NCBI RefSeq assembly: GCF_029892045.1
Contig: NZ_CP120368.1
Span: 2,106,001-2,170,000, forward strand
Direction of reading: 5' to 3'
Origin: Sinorhizobium numidicum
GTDB lineage: Bacteria > Pseudomonadota > Alphaproteobacteria > Rhizobiales > Rhizobiaceae
Length of the DNA: 64,000 bases
This document shows positions 28,407 through 38,909 of this stretch, in pieces. The position numbers were made by a program, and so were the translations under genes. Position 1 is the first letter of the stretch. Each line of letters begins with the position of its first letter. The notes under the pieces were generated by a model. It worked only from the letters and a program-made list of their open reading frames with translations. It was not told the origin of the DNA and did no database searches.

Positions 28407-28796
28407 ATGACTGCAGTGATCAAGCCGAACGGAGAGCTTACCTTGCGTACGCTCGCCATGCCCGCCGATGCCAATGCCGCCGGCGATATCTTCGGCGGCT
28501 GGGTCATGGCCCAGATGGACCTTTCCTGTGGTATCCGGGCTGCCGAGCGCGCCAGGGGCCGCGTGGTGACCGCCGCCGTCAAGGAAATGGCCTTCGCGCT
28601 GCCGGTGAAAATCGGCGACACGCTCTGCATCTATACCGACGTCATCAAGGTGGGGCGCACCTCCATGACGCTCAAGGTCGAAGCCTGGGCGCAGCGCTAC
28701 CTCTCACATGTGATGGAGAAGGTCACCGACGCCATTTTCGTGATGGTGGCGCTCGATGCGACCGGCAGACCAACGCCGGTGCCGCCGGGGGAATAG
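28407..28796 (+). CDS. Acyl-CoA thioesterase (YciA-like hotdog)
   Basis: A 129-residue hotdog-fold thioesterase. The motif NAAGDIFGGWVMAQMDL (around residues 23-39) holds the catalytic Asp region, and KIGDTLCIYTDVIKVGRTSMTLKVEAW forms the central strands. The ATG at 28407 has AGGGAG upstream and gives YciA length; in-frame ATGs at 28326 and 28338 would add an unconserved tail. Members hydrolyse a broad range of acyl-CoAs. The next gene starts 11 bases later. Confidence 0.88.
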   Translation: MTAVIKPNGELTLRTLAMPADANAAGDIFGGWVMAQMDLSCGIRAAERARGRVVTAAVKEMAFALPVKIGDTLCIYTDVIKVGRTSMTLKVEAWAQRYLSHVMEKVTDAIFVMVALDATGRPTPVPPGE

Positions 28797-28807
28797 GGAA
28801 CACAGCG

Positions 28808-29398
28808 ATGGACGCGCCGCAACCGGATCCGGCTGTCTTCTCCCATATCCGCGTCGTGATGGGCATGATCATCAGCCTGAGCCTGGCACGACTCTTAAGC
28901 GGCGTCGCGCTCTTCGTGCAGCATCCCGGCAAGACCCGGGTCTACTGGGTCCATCTCGGCTGGGTGCTGTTCATGTTCGTGTTCCTCGTCCATTTCTGGT
29001 GGTGGGAATATCACCTGCATGCGCTCCCGGTGATCGACGTCAGCGTCTATCTCTTCGTCATCCTCTACGCCTGCGTCTTTTTCTTTCTCTGCGTGCTTCT
29101 CTTCCCGACCTCGCTCGAAGAGTACAGCGGATACGAGCACTATTTCATGTCGCGGCGCGCCTGGTTCTTCGGCTTTCTCGCCCTCGCCTTCGCCGTCGAC
29201 ATCGTCGATACGGCTGTAAAAGGAAGTGCCTATTTCCAGTCCTTCGGCATCGAGTATCCGCTGCGGAATGCGGCCTATATTGTCCTATGCATCGCGACCG
29301 CCCTGACGCCGAACCGGCGCTTCCATGGCGTTTTTCTCGTGGCCGCGGTTCTCTATCAACTCACCTGGATGTACCGCGCTTTCGACCTGCTCGACTGA
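28808..29398 (+). CDS. Hypothetical six-helix membrane protein
   Basis: A 196-residue protein with hydrophobic segments at about 14-37, 46-65, 74-98, 118-134, 148-165 and 170-187, and conserved-looking HFWWWEYH and RRAWFFGF stretches. I do not recognise the family with certainty. It is likely co-transcribed with the thioesterase gene from 11 bases upstream. No enzymatic motif is visible. Confidence 0.75.
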   Translation: MDAPQPDPAVFSHIRVVMGMIISLSLARLLSGVALFVQHPGKTRVYWVHLGWVLFMFVFLVHFWWWEYHLHALPVIDVSVYLFVILYACVFFFLCVLLFPTSLEEYSGYEHYFMSRRAWFFGFLALAFAVDIVDTAVKGSAYFQSFGIEYPLRNAAYIVLCIATALTPNRRFHGVFLVAAVLYQLTWMYRAFDLLD

Positions 29399-29568
29399 CC
29401 GAGGCGAAAATCCGCTCCGGTCTGATCAAGGCCGCTGCAAAATCGTTTCTCTTCCATGCCCGTGCGCAGAGCAAATAAACTCTATAAATTTAGTGATGTT
29501 CTATTACACTGGTTCCCACGAAATCGGACCGGCCTCGAATGCCCGTCCCGACAGCAGGAGTGGGATCG

Positions 29569-30522
29569 ATGTTCAAACTGACCAAACGACTTTTCGGCAC
29601 CGGGCTCTTCACCGCCGCCGTCCTCGCCTCCTTCGGCGTCATGGCGGAAGATCTAAGGGAATTCCGTATCGGTTTCCAGAAGACCGGGCTGCCGGTCGTT
29701 GCCCGCCAGCAGAAGGTGATCGAGAAGGTGCTGGAACCGCAGGGCGTTTCGGTTTCCTGGGTCGAATTCACCGCTGGCCCGCCGCTGGTCGAAGCGCTGA
29801 ACGTCGGCTCGATCGATGTCGGCTGGACTGGCGATGCGCCGCCGATCTTCGGCCAGGCGGCAGGCTCGGCGATCGTCTACGCGGCCGCCCTGCCCTCGAA
29901 CGGCAAGGGCGAGGCGATCTTCGTCAAGCCGGACTCGCCGGTACGATCGCTTGCAGACCTCAAGGGTAAGAAGATTGGCGTTGGCAAAGGCACCAGCGCG
30001 CACAATCTCGTCGTGGCCGCCCTCGAAAAGGCCGGCGTCGGCTTCAACGAGGTTACGCCGGTCTATCTCAACCCCGCGGAGGCGGCAGCAGCCTTCGCCA
30101 GCGACAAGATCGACGCCTGGGCGGTATGGGATCCCTTCTTCGCCATCGCAGAAACGCGCTACAAGCCGCGCATTCTGACGACGTCGGCCGAGACGCTGAA
30201 CGTCAACACCTATTTCCTCGCCAATCGCGACTTTGCGAAAAACCATCCGGAAACCGTATCGGCCACGATTGCCGCCTTGAAGGATGCCGCCATCTGGGCG
30301 GACGCCAATCGAGACAAGGTGGCCGAAGCCCTGCACGAGGTGACCGGCGTCCCGCTCGAACCGCAGACGCTCGCCGCCAATCGCACCGTCTTCGACATCG
30401 GCCCGATTACGCAAGAGATCGTCGCCGGCCAGCAGCAGACAGCGGACCGGTTCCACAAGCTTGGAATCATCCCGAAACAGATCACCATCTCGGATGCGGT
30501 CTGGACAGCGCCGGGCAACTGA
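29569..30522 (+). CDS. ssuA: Aliphatic sulfonate ABC transporter binding protein
   Basis: A 317-residue periplasmic protein. A signal peptide (MFKLTKRLFGTGLFTAAVLA, cleavage near VMA-ED) precedes the SsuA-like domain with FRIGFQKTGLPVVARQQ, VDVGWTGDAPPIFGQAAGS and the Asp-Trp DAWAVWDPFFA block typical of sulfonate binders. AGGAG precedes the ATG at 29569. It heads the ssuA-ssuC-ssuB transporter set. The AT-rich stretch at 29475-29515 is the likely promoter. No ssuD/ssuE monooxygenase genes are nearby. Confidence 0.9.
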   Translation: MFKLTKRLFGTGLFTAAVLASFGVMAEDLREFRIGFQKTGLPVVARQQKVIEKVLEPQGVSVSWVEFTAGPPLVEALNVGSIDVGWTGDAPPIFGQAAGSAIVYAAALPSNGKGEAIFVKPDSPVRSLADLKGKKIGVGKGTSAHNLVVAALEKAGVGFNEVTPVYLNPAEAAAAFASDKIDAWAVWDPFFAIAETRYKPRILTTSAETLNVNTYFLANRDFAKNHPETVSATIAALKDAAIWADANRDKVAEALHEVTGVPLEPQTLAANRTVFDIGPITQEIVAGQQQTADRFHKLGIIPKQITISDAVWTAPGN

Positions 30523-30688
30523 TTCCGCAGGACGATCCTGCGATCATCCTGAAACGTTGGAGCGGATGCGGGCGGACCGCTTCAAACCTTACTTATCCCG
30601 CTCCGAGAATGAACCCTCCCAGGGCGAGACCATGCCGGCGTCGGCTTTAAGGCCGGCGCGGGCGGGGCAGTCATCTAAAGGACAGGCC

Positions 30689-31471
30689 ATGATCAAGCGG
30701 CATGCAGCATCATACCTTCGCACTCTCACCGGCTGGGCGCTGCCTGCGATCGTCATCCTGGTTTGGGAGATCGCCGCCCGCGTTGGCTGGATTTCCCCGA
30801 ACGTCATGGCGGCACCTTCGTCCGTGGTCAAAGCATTCCTCCGCCTGTTTGCCTCAGGCGAGCTTTTCGAAAACATTGGCGTCAGCACCCTGAGGGCATT
30901 ATCGGGCTTCGCGGTCGGCGGCTCGATCGGGTTGGTCTTCGGTCTCGCCAACGGGCTGTCGACCTTGAGCCGCGACGTCACCGACACGACGCTACAGATG
31001 GTGCGCAACATCCCCCATCTTGCGCTGATCCCGCTCGTCATCCTCTGGTTCGGCATCGACGAGGAAGCGAAGCTTTTCCTGGTTGCCCTCGGCGTCTTCT
31101 TTCCGATCTACGTCAACACCTTGCTCGGCATCCAGAGCGTCGATCCGCAACTGGTCGAAATGGGCCGCATCTACGGCATGTCGCGACGCGAACTGTTCTT
31201 TCGCGTGATCCTGCCGGGCGCTCTGCCTGCCATCTTCGTCGGGCTGCGTTATGCGCTCGGCATCATGTGGCTGACGCTGATCGTCGCCGAAACGATCGCC
31301 GCCTCTTCCGGCCTCGGCTACATGGCGATGCAGGCGCGCGAATTCCTGCTGATCGACGTCGTGGTGCTGTCTATCCTGATATACGCCCTGCTCGGCAAGC
31401 TCGCCGATAGCCTCGCACGGCTCCTCGAACGTTTCACGCTGCAATGGCACCCGGCCTTCCAGAGGGCCTGA
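30689..31471 (+). CDS. ssuC: Aliphatic sulfonate ABC transporter permease
   Basis: A 260-residue permease with six hydrophobic segments and the family blocks LSTLRALSGFAVGGSIGL-like region near residue 62, NIPHLALIPLVILWFGIDE and the EAA loop (GRIYGMSRRELFFRVILPG). The open frame reaches back into ssuA, but the ATG at 30689 with AAAGGACAGG gives the family length and a normal membrane start. Confidence 0.92.
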   Translation: MIKRHAASYLRTLTGWALPAIVILVWEIAARVGWISPNVMAAPSSVVKAFLRLFASGELFENIGVSTLRALSGFAVGGSIGLVFGLANGLSTLSRDVTDTTLQMVRNIPHLALIPLVILWFGIDEEAKLFLVALGVFFPIYVNTLLGIQSVDPQLVEMGRIYGMSRRELFFRVILPGALPAIFVGLRYALGIMWLTLIVAETIAASSGLGYMAMQAREFLLIDVVVLSILIYALLGKLADSLARLLERFTLQWHPAFQRA

Positions 31472-31505
31472 ATACACGCCGGCACTCAAAAAGGAGCGAA
31501 CCCGC

Positions 31506-32330
31506 ATGTCCGTCATAGCTCTCCATCCGCAGGGCAAATCCGCCACCGCAGAAGGCACGACCAGAAACCGCGTTTCACAGCCTTCGCCGGAGCCCGGCCA
31601 CAGCGCCGCGCCCGCCTTTTCCTTCAGGGGCATCATCAAGCGCTTCGGCGACAAGACGGTGCTCGACGGCATCGATCTCGACGTGGCGCAGGGTCAGTTC
31701 GTCGCCGTGATCGGCAAGAGCGGCTGTGGCAAGAGCACGCTGCTGCGGCTGCTTGCCGGCCTCGATCGTCCGACCGGCGGATCATTGGTGATCGCCAACG
31801 GCAAGGCCGAAGGCCAGCGTAGCCGCATCATGTTCCAGGAGCCGCGCCTCCTGCCCTGGGCGACGATCGGCAGGAATGTCGAAGTCGGCCTCGCCGGTAT
31901 CGTCAAAGGTCAAGGGGCCCGCGAACAATCGCTGGCGATCCTCAACGAGATCGGCCTGGCCGACCGCGCCGGCGAATGGCCCTCGGTTCTCTCCGGCGGA
32001 CAGCGCCAGCGCGTGGCGCTCGCCCGCGCCCTCGTCGCCCATCCCTTCATTCTGGCCCTCGACGAGCCGCTCGGGGCGCTCGACACGCTCACGCGCATCG
32101 AGATGCAGCAGCTTCTCGAACGCATCTGGCAGCAGCAGAAATTCACCGCCGTCCTCGTGACCCATGACGTAACGGAAGCCGTGGCGCTCGCCGATCGCGT
32201 GGTGGTGATCGACAACGGCCGCATTTCGCTCGACCTGCCGATCCCGCTCGAACGCCCGCGCCGGCACGGCGCGCCGGAACTGGCGCGGCTGGAAGGCGTC
32301 ATTCTCGATCAGTTGTTCCGGCGGCGCTGA
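31506..32330 (+). CDS. ssuB: Aliphatic sulfonate ABC transporter ATPase
   Basis: A 274-residue ATPase with Walker A GKSGCGKSTLLR, Q loop MFQEPRLLPW, signature LSGGQRQRVALARAL, Walker B FILALDEPLGALD and H loop VTHDVTEA. The N-terminal 35 residues are a non-conserved Pro/Ser/Ala-rich tail. It ends the ssu cluster, 13 bases before the convergent DUF486 gene. Confidence 0.92.
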   Translation: MSVIALHPQGKSATAEGTTRNRVSQPSPEPGHSAAPAFSFRGIIKRFGDKTVLDGIDLDVAQGQFVAVIGKSGCGKSTLLRLLAGLDRPTGGSLVIANGKAEGQRSRIMFQEPRLLPWATIGRNVEVGLAGIVKGQGAREQSLAILNEIGLADRAGEWPSVLSGGQRQRVALARALVAHPFILALDEPLGALDTLTRIEMQQLLERIWQQQKFTAVLVTHDVTEAVALADRVVVIDNGRISLDLPIPLERPRRHGAPELARLEGVILDQLFRRR

Positions 32331-32343
32331 GGCGCAGCGAGCC

Positions 32344-32697
32344 TCACGCCTTGAAGATGAACGAGGCACCGAGGGCGATCAGCGCGAAGCCGACGAACTG
32401 CTGCCAGCCGATCGGCTCTTTCAGCCAGAAGACCGAGAAGATGACGAAAATGGTGAGCGTGATCACCTCCTGCATCGTCTTCAATTGCGCCGCCGAATAG
32501 ACCGAGTGGCCGATGCGGTTGGCCGGCACCGCAAGCCAATATTCGAAGAAGGCGATGCCCCAGCTCGCGACGATGACGATATAGAGCGGCGAAGAGGTGA
32601 ACTTCAGGTGCCCATACCAGGCGAAGGTCATGAAGATGTTGGAGATGAGGAGCAGCAGGACCGGCCAGACATAGGCGGGATTGACGGCGAAGGGCAT
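32344..32697 (-). CDS. DUF486 (small DMT-like) membrane protein
   Basis: A 117-residue protein with four transmembrane segments. It has the diagnostic blocks NIFMTFAWYGHLKF, ASWGIAFFEYWLAVPANRIGH and FVIFSVFWLKEPIGWQQ. DUF486 members are related to small drug/metabolite transporters and are uncharacterised. The ATG at 32697 fits the family length. Confidence 0.88.
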   Translation of the reverse strand: MPFAVNPAYVWPVLLLLISNIFMTFAWYGHLKFTSSPLYIVIVASWGIAFFEYWLAVPANRIGHSVYSAAQLKTMQEVITLTIFVIFSVFWLKEPIGWQQFVGFALIALGASFIFKA

Positions 32698-32965
32698 GAA
32701 AACCTCGGGAGAGCACGAATCAGAGGCCAAGAATGATCCGGCCTCACCCGCCGTTGCAAGCGCCTTCGGCTCCTCGACGCAAGACCGCTCCAAGCCTTCG
32801 TTAAAGGCCACGTCCTGCCAGCGATCAAGGCAGCTATGCCGCAATCCTGCCGCGCAAGCGGGGCGGCGATGTCAACCGTAGAGGCGGAAAAATCCACCCT
32901 CTCCGTTTCCCTTTTGTACTCATTCCCTCTTGGCTTTCCGCATGACTCTGTCCATATTCCCCCGC

Positions 32966-35900
32966 ATGGCCCAGTCTCCTAAAAATCCCCGGAAGAAATC
33001 GTCAGCACCCAGCGGTTTCGAGGAAGCGCCACAGGCGCCGCTCTCGGGCACGCCGCTTTCCGGCAATGTCTCGGATTGGGTGAAGCAGCTCGAGGCGGAG
33101 GCGGAAGCGTCCACCTTTGAAACCCAGCGCGAAATCGCCTCGAAGGCCGGCAAGCACCGCAAGAAGGTGGAGATTGCCGCCTCGAAATCGAGCGGCAACA
33201 GGTCCGCAGAGGGACCCGAGGGAGCGAAATCCAAGGGCGGCAACGTCACGGCGATGAAATCGGCCCGCGGTACTTCGATGGGCGGTTCAACCGATCCAAA
33301 GACCCGCGCCGCCGCGGGGCTCAACCCGGTGGCCGGACTCGACATGTCGCTGGAAGAAGCGGAGCGGCTAGGCATTGGCAGGCAAGGGACGTCCGGAGCG
33401 AAGCGCAGCGGACAAGCGTCCGCCGCCGAACGTCCGGCGCCCGGCGCGGAGGCCAGCCCGGAGGGCGATGCGGCCGTGAGCGCAGGAACTGGCGTAACCG
33501 CGACCGTCGAGGCGCTTGCGGCGCTGATCGAGAGCGGCAATCCGCTGTTCAAGGATGGCAAGCTCTGGACGCCGCACCGCCCGTCCCGGCCGGAAAAATC
33601 CGAAGGCGGCATCCCCATCCGCATGCAATCGGACTACGAGCCCGCAGGCGACCAGCCGACGGCGATTGCCGACCTCGTCGAGGGCCTTACCTCGGGTGAG
33701 CGCAACCAGGTGCTGCTCGGCGTCACCGGCTCCGGAAAAACCTTCACCATGGCCAAGGTGATCGAGGCGACACAGCGCCCTGCCGTCATCCTGGCGCCGA
33801 ACAAGACGCTCGCCGCACAGCTCTATTCCGAGTTCAAGAATTTCTTCCCGGATAACGCCGTCGAGTATTTCGTCTCCTACTACGACTACTATCAGCCGGA
33901 AGCCTACGTGCCGCGCTCGGATACCTATATCGAGAAGGAATCCTCGATCAACGAACAGATCGACCGCATGCGCCACTCGGCGACGCGCTCACTGTTGGAG
34001 CGCGACGACGTGATCATCGTCGCCTCGGTCTCCTGCATCTATGGTATCGGCTCGGTCGAGACCTATACGGCGATGACCTTCCAGATGAATGTCGGCGACC
34101 GGCTCGACCAGCGGCAGCTGCTGGCCGACCTCGTGGCGCAGCAATACAAGCGCCGCGACATGGATTTCCAGCGCGGCTCCTTCCGCGTCCGCGGCGATAC
34201 GATCGAGATTTTCCCTGCCCACCTGGAGGATGCCGCCTGGCGCATCTCCATGTTCGGCGACGAAATCGACTCGATCACCGAGTTCGACCCGCTCACCGGC
34301 CAGAAGACCGGCGACCTGAAATCGGTGAAGATTTACGCCAACTCGCACTATGTGACGCCGCGCCCGACTCTCAATGCCGCGATCAAGGCGATCAAGGAGG
34401 AGCTGACGCAGCGCCTCGCCGAACTGGAGCGCGCCGGGCGCCTGCTGGAAGCGCAGCGGCTGGACCAGCGCACCCGCTACGACATCGAAATGCTCGAGGC
34501 CACCGGCTCCTGCCAGGGCATCGAGAACTATTCGCGTTATCTGACCGGCCGCAAACCGGGCGAGCCGCCGCCGACGCTGTTCGAATACATTCCGGACGAT
34601 GCACTGATCTTTATCGACGAGAGCCACGTCACCATTCCGCAGATCGGCGGCATGTATCGCGGCGACTTTCGCCGCAAGGCGACGCTCGCCGAATACGGCT
34701 TCCGCCTGCCCTCCTGCATGGACAACCGGCCGCTGCGCTTCGAGGAATGGGACGCGATGCGTCCGGACACCGTCGCCGTTTCGGCGACGCCCGGCGGCTG
34801 GGAGCTGGAGCAGTCCGGCGGCGTCTTCGCCGAGCAGGTGATCCGCCCGACCGGCCTTATCGATCCGCCGGTCGAGGTGCGCTCCGCGAAGACGCAGGTC
34901 GACGACGTGCTCGGGGAGATCCGCGAGACCGCCGCCGCCGGCTACCGCACTCTGGTCACCGTGCTGACCAAGCGCATGGCCGAGGACCTCACGGAATATC
35001 TGCATGAACAGGGCGTGCGCGTGCGCTACATGCACTCCGACATCGACACGCTGGAGCGCATCGAGATCATCCGCGACCTCCGCCTTGGCGCATTCGACGT
35101 GCTGGTCGGCATCAACCTGTTGCGCGAGGGCCTCGACATCCCCGAATGCGGCTTCGTCGCCATCCTCGATGCCGACAAGGAAGGCTTCCTGCGCTCGGAA
35201 ACCTCGCTCATCCAGACGATCGGCCGCGCCGCCCGGAACGTCGACGGCAAGGTCATCCTCTATGCCGATACCATCACCGGCTCGATGCAGCGGGCGATGG
35301 AGGAAACCGCCCGCCGCCGCGAGAAGCAGATGGCCTACAACCTCGAGCACGGCATCACGCCGGAATCGGTGAAGGCGAAGATTTCCGATATCCTCGACAG
35401 CGTCTACGAGCGCGACCACGTCCGCGCCGACATCTCCGGCGTCTCCGGCAAAGGCTTTGCCGACGGCGGCCACCTCGTCGGCAACAATTTGCAGGCGCAT
35501 CTCAACGCGCTGGAAAAACAGATGCGCGACGCCGCCGCCGACCTCGACTTCGAAACCGCCGCCCGCCTCCGCGACGAGATCAAACGCTTGAAAGCCGCCG
35601 AACTCGCCGCGCTTGACGATCCGATGGCACGCGAAGAGGCGAGAAGCGCCGAAGGCGCGACAGGGAAAAGGAAAGGAGAGGCGAAGAGCGCCGAAGGTCG
35701 CAAAGGGGGTAGCAAGGGCGCGCCTAGCGCAATCTCCCCCTCGGCGGGGGAAATGTCCCGCAGGACAGAGGGGGGTAAGCCCGCGTCAACCCCGGGCTAC
35801 TTCCAAAAACCCTCGATCGACGACATGGGCCCGGGCACCGACACCGAACGCCCCCTCTTCCGCAAGCCAGACCTCGATGAAATGGGCCGCGACGTGGCTA

Positions 35901-36118
35901 TTCCCGCCGGGCGGAAATCCGATGAGGGGCAATCGCTGTTCCGGAAGAATTCCCTCGATGAGATGACGGTCGGACGGACGGAGAAGCCGGTGATCGGGAA
36001 AGTGCCGGAGAAGCCACTGATCCGGGCGAAGCCGGGGGTCGGGTCTTATGAGGACCCGGCGGAGGAAAAGCGGCGCAAGGGGCGGACGAAGGGCAAGACG
36101 GGGCGGCCGGGGCGGTGA
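32966..36118 (+). CDS. uvrB: Excinuclease ABC subunit UvrB with long terminal extensions
   Basis: About 1050 residues, against about 670 for typical UvrB. Residues 1-220 are a Lys/Ser/Ala/Gly-rich extension. The helicase core begins with [11 protein letters not shown] and Walker [13 protein letters not shown] (around 251). It includes the beta-hairpin [21 protein letters not shown], and the C-terminal motor [24 protein letters not shown] and [10 protein letters not shown]. The UVR domain ([16 protein letters not shown]) that contacts UvrC follows near 860. The last 170 residues are low-complexity with short repeats such as [10 protein letters not shown] / [10 protein letters not shown] and hold an inserted palindromic repeat. 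UvrB verifies damage in nucleotide excision repair. No clear ribosome site exists; ATG 32942 and TTG 32930 are alternative starts. Confidence 0.93.
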   Translation: MAQSPKNPRKKSSAPSGFEEAPQAPLSGTPLSGNVSDWVKQLEAEAEASTFETQREIASKAGKHRKKVEIAASKSSGNRSAEGPEGAKSKGGNVTAMKSARGTSMGGSTDPKTRAAAGLNPVAGLDMSLEEAERLGIGRQGTSGAKRSGQASAAERPAPGAEASPEGDAAVSAGTGVTATVEALAALIESGNPLFKDGKLWTPHRPSRPEKSEGGIPIRMQSDYEPAGDQPTAIADLVEGLTSGERNQVLLGVTGSGKTFTMAKVIEATQRPAVILAPNKTLAAQLYSEFKNFFPDNAVEYFVSYYDYYQPEAYVPRSDTYIEKESSINEQIDRMRHSATRSLLERDDVIIVASVSCIYGIGSVETYTAMTFQMNVGDRLDQRQLLADLVAQQYKRRDMDFQRGSFRVRGDTIEIFPAHLEDAAWRISMFGDEIDSITEFDPLTGQKTGDLKSVKIYANSHYVTPRPTLNAAIKAIKEELTQRLAELERAGRLLEAQRLDQRTRYDIEMLEATGSCQGIENYSRYLTGRKPGEPPPTLFEYIPDDALIFIDESHVTIPQIGGMYRGDFRRKATLAEYGFRLPSCMDNRPLRFEEWDAMRPDTVAVSATPGGWELEQSGGVFAEQVIRPTGLIDPPVEVRSAKTQVDDVLGEIRETAAAGYRTLVTVLTKRMAEDLTEYLHEQGVRVRYMHSDIDTLERIEIIRDLRLGAFDVLVGINLLREGLDIPECGFVAILDADKEGFLRSETSLIQTIGRAARNVDGKVILYADTITGSMQRAMEETARRREKQMAYNLEHGITPESVKAKISDILDSVYERDHVRADISGVSGKGFADGGHLVGNNLQAHLNALEKQMRDAAADLDFETAARLRDEIKRLKAAELAALDDPMAREEARSAEGATGKRKGEAKSAEGRKGGSKGAPSAISPSAGEMSRRTEGGKPASTPGYFQKPSIDDMGPGTDTERPLFRKPDLDEMGRDVAIPAGRKSDEGQSLFRKNSLDEMTVGRTEKPVIGKVPEKPLIRAKPGVGSYEDPAEEKRRKGRTKGKTGRPGR
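35721..35785 (+). repeat. Palindromic interspersed repeat inside the uvrB tail
   Basis: About 65 bp with a CTCCCCCTC/GGCGGGGG hairpin and an adjoining GTCCCGCAGGACAGAGG segment. From memory this resembles a common rhizobial intergenic repeat (a 'CTCCCC...GGGGGAGATGTCC..GGACAGAGGGG' motif). Here it is read through in frame, giving the peptide part [15 protein letters not shown] in the UvrB tail. Confidence 0.7.
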
Positions 36119-36389
36119 TGGTTGGAGAGCTTGCGCGCGGCGGGACGGTCGAGCTCGCCTGCCGTTGACCAGATTTTCAGCACACGTCAACCCGGAACCA
36201 CGTCCTTCTACACCGTTTGAGCAACGACGCGTGGGAAACGCGCAACCCCGCGCGGGAACCACAACTTTTCATGGGGTTAGGGGGAATCGCAGCCAATTTC
36301 TCCACTACGGCCTACTCAAACCCCTAAGATTTTACGGAACAATCCTCCCGATTGTGAATTTCAGTAGCTACTAATTTAGGGAGGTTTCA
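36119..36389. other. Intergenic region after uvrB
   Basis: A 271-bp gap. It ends with a clear ribosome site (AGGGAGG) for the next gene. AT-rich sequence at 36320-36375 probably contains that gene's promoter. Nothing else recognised. Confidence 0.4.
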
Positions 36390-37013
<624 letters not shown>

Positions 37014-37209
37014 GACTATAAGCGAGCGCCCGACATGGGCGGAGACAGATGAACGAGAGCGGTCGCGCCGGTCCACTGCCGGCGCGAGCCGTTCGTTCGC
37101 TGCAACGCCTCGGATATGAGATGGACTGGTTGCAGGCGCCGCCTGCTGAAGCGGCCGGAGACCCTATTCGCGCGGAGCCGATGAAAATCCGGCTTAACGC
37201 CGCAGCGAG

Positions 37210-37863
37210 CTACTCCGCCGCCTTCACTTCGAGCGCTTCCAGTTCATACGAATACCCCTCGAGCATCTCATATGCCTGCTCGATCGCCTCGATCTGGGCT
37301 TCGGCGTTCTTGATCGCGTCGGCGATCGACTGGCTGCGGGCGCGCAGCATCGAGCCGAGGACGTCCGTCTCCGGTCGGCGGCCGAGACGGTCCATGTGTT
37401 TGCGGACGCGGGAGCGGTGGCGTTCCAGCTCGAGGATATGGAAGCGGTTCTTGACGATATCGTCGGAGAGCTTGCGCCGCATCGCCGCGACCGGATCGAA
37501 GCTGCCGGGCTCGCGCACGTCGAGGATGAACTCGTTGACCAGCGTCTCCAGCATCATCAGGCCCTTGAGATCCTTCGGATCGGCGAGTTGCGGATCGTAG
37601 CCGGTATCGTCATAGACCTTGCGCCGCACCGGGTCCTTCAGGAGGTCGTAGGCAGCCTGCAGCTTGCCGAACTGCTCGGCATCGCCGCCGCGGTCGGGAT
37701 GCGCGGTCTTCACCGCCTTGCGGTAAGCCGTCCGGACCGCCCGCTCATCGGCATCGCGCTCAATTCCAAGGAGGACATAGGGATCGATCACGCCGGCCAC
37801 CTGTTCTTCGTCAACTGTAATTTCCTCTGCGCGCCCAGACGTAACGGCTCGGTCTCCGGGCAT
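37210..37863 (-). CDS. DnaJ-domain protein
   Basis: About 217 residues. A J domain at about residues 27-88 (PYVLLGIERDADERAVRTAYRKAVKTAHPDRGGDAEQFGKL...) with the essential HPD motif that activates Hsp70 ATPase. The rest is a predicted helical, coiled region (HILELERHRSRVRKHMDRLG) without the Gly/Phe or zinc-finger regions of DnaJ. It is a specialised J-protein for an unknown client. A TTG start three bases earlier is possible. Confidence 0.85.
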   Translation of the reverse strand: MPGDRAVTSGRAEEITVDEEQVAGVIDPYVLLGIERDADERAVRTAYRKAVKTAHPDRGGDAEQFGKLQAAYDLLKDPVRRKVYDDTGYDPQLADPKDLKGLMMLETLVNEFILDVREPGSFDPVAAMRRKLSDDIVKNRFHILELERHRSRVRKHMDRLGRRPETDVLGSMLRARSQSIADAIKNAEAQIEAIEQAYEMLEGYSYELEALEVKAAE

Positions 37864-38422
37864 CAAGACACGACATTAGCGCGGCCGACTCGGCGGCGCT
37901 ACGTTTAGCAGCGGTCAGGACCAAAATGTGGTGGGAACAGGGCAATCCACCGCTTCGGTGAAGCATTGGATGCGGGAAACTCGGCCTCGCTCTACTTTGA
38001 TGGGCCATCCGGTGCGATCAATGTCTCGCCTGGCCTGCTCCGAGGTGAAAGCCGGGCACAAATCCCTTGCCTTTTTTGCCGAATGCTGTCACTTCTAACG
38101 CCGTTCGGGCGTTTTCAATCCCGGAGACTGGACTTTCGTATGAGCCCGGCGTGAACCGGGACTGCCGCAAGCGGCATCGTTGACGTCTTTTCCCCGATAT
38201 CGTGACCACTCGACGCCTTTCAGCGCTGCTGCACGAACAAATGCAGCGGCTCAAAGTTTACAGCGATCTTTGCGCGTCTGAGACGCGGCGCTGTAAGACG
38301 CTGAAGACGACAGGTTCGCATCCCTTTTTGGGGCGTGAGCATACTACCTGCGGCAACCTAAGCATGATATTGAAGCTGAGGGTTGCGGCAAAATGACAGA
38401 CTGAAGGAAAAGGACTTCTTCC
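37864..38422. other. Intergenic region upstream of cspA with hairpins
   Basis: A 559-bp gap without a convincing gene. It contains a small hairpin AACGCC/GGCGTT followed by TT at about 38098-38115, a partial RIME hairpin at 38258-38296, and an imperfect stem GCAACC/GGTTGC around 38351-38390 just before cspA that could belong to the structured leader often found on cold-shock mRNAs. Confidence 0.5.
38258..38296 (+). repeat. Partial RIME-type hairpin
   Basis: TTACAGCGATCTTTGCGCGTC followed by GACGCGGCGCTGTAA: the second palindrome of the RIME-like element, with 9-base outer arms matching perfectly. Confidence 0.75.
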
Positions 38423-38635
38423 ATGGCCACCACGGGCACCGTAAAATTCTTCAACCAGGACAAGGGCTTCGGCTTCATCACGCCAGATGGCGGCGCGAAG
38501 GACGTTTTCGTCCACATCTCCGCCGTTCAGGCCGCCGGCCTCGCAACGCTTAACGATGGCCAGAAGGTCACGTTCGACACCGAGCCGGACCGCATGGGCA
38601 AGGGCCCGAAGGCCGTCAACATCCAGGCTGCCTAA
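38423..38635 (+). CDS. cspA: Cold-shock protein (CspA family)
   Basis: A 70-residue single-stranded nucleic-acid-binding protein with the OB-fold RNP motifs KGFGFITPD (RNP1) and VFVHISAV (RNP2). It acts as an RNA chaperone. AAGGAAAAGGA precedes the ATG. It is monocistronic with its own terminator and has a long leader region. Rhizobia carry several paralogues; which one this is cannot be told. Confidence 0.95.
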   Translation: MATTGTVKFFNQDKGFGFITPDGGAKDVFVHISAVQAAGLATLNDGQKVTFDTEPDRMGKGPKAVNIQAA

Positions 38636-38664
38636 GCCGGACGTTTCGCGCAGAATTTGAAGAG

Positions 38665-38691
38665 CGGCGCTTCGCGAGAGGCGCCGTTTTT
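38665..38691 (+). terminator. Terminator of the cold-shock gene
   Basis: Stem CGGCGC (38665-38670) with GCGCCG (38681-38686), 10-base loop and a TTTTT run, 30 bases after the stop. Confidence 0.85.
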
Positions 38692-38753
38692 CGTTTGTGG
38701 GCGCTTACCGGGAGTTGGGCTAGCTAGCGCCGGTTCGTCCCTTCGCTCCCTCC

Positions 38754-38880
38754 TTCCTGTGCCCGTCACAGGAATCCAGCGCCCAAGTCCTTGGGCGCGG
38801 GAGTTTGAAATTCCATGCTTCGATTGCGTCACGCACAGCGCCGACGCGCTGTGCGTGGATTCCTGTGGCGAGCACAGGAA
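38754..38880. repeat. 127-bp palindromic element with 25-bp terminal inverted repeats
   Basis: The ends 38754-38778 and 38856-38880 are inverted copies matching at 23 of 25 positions. Each end itself folds (CCTGTG...CACAGG). Inside are two perfect hairpins: GCGCCCAAG/CTTGGGCGC (38779-38798) and ACGCACAGCG/CGCTGTGCGT (38831-38856). No gene is inside. The layout is that of a small non-autonomous mobile or cruciform element between cspA and dusA. Confidence 0.85.
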
Positions 38881-38909
38881 TGAGGGCGTTCAGGGAAGAA
38901 GCTTCCGCC

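Noticed and set aside
36191..36215. GGAAC...CGTT pair resembling an RpoE2 (general stress sigma) promoter
   Set aside because: The spacing is 15 bases where 16-17 are expected, and the site is 175 bp from the next gene.
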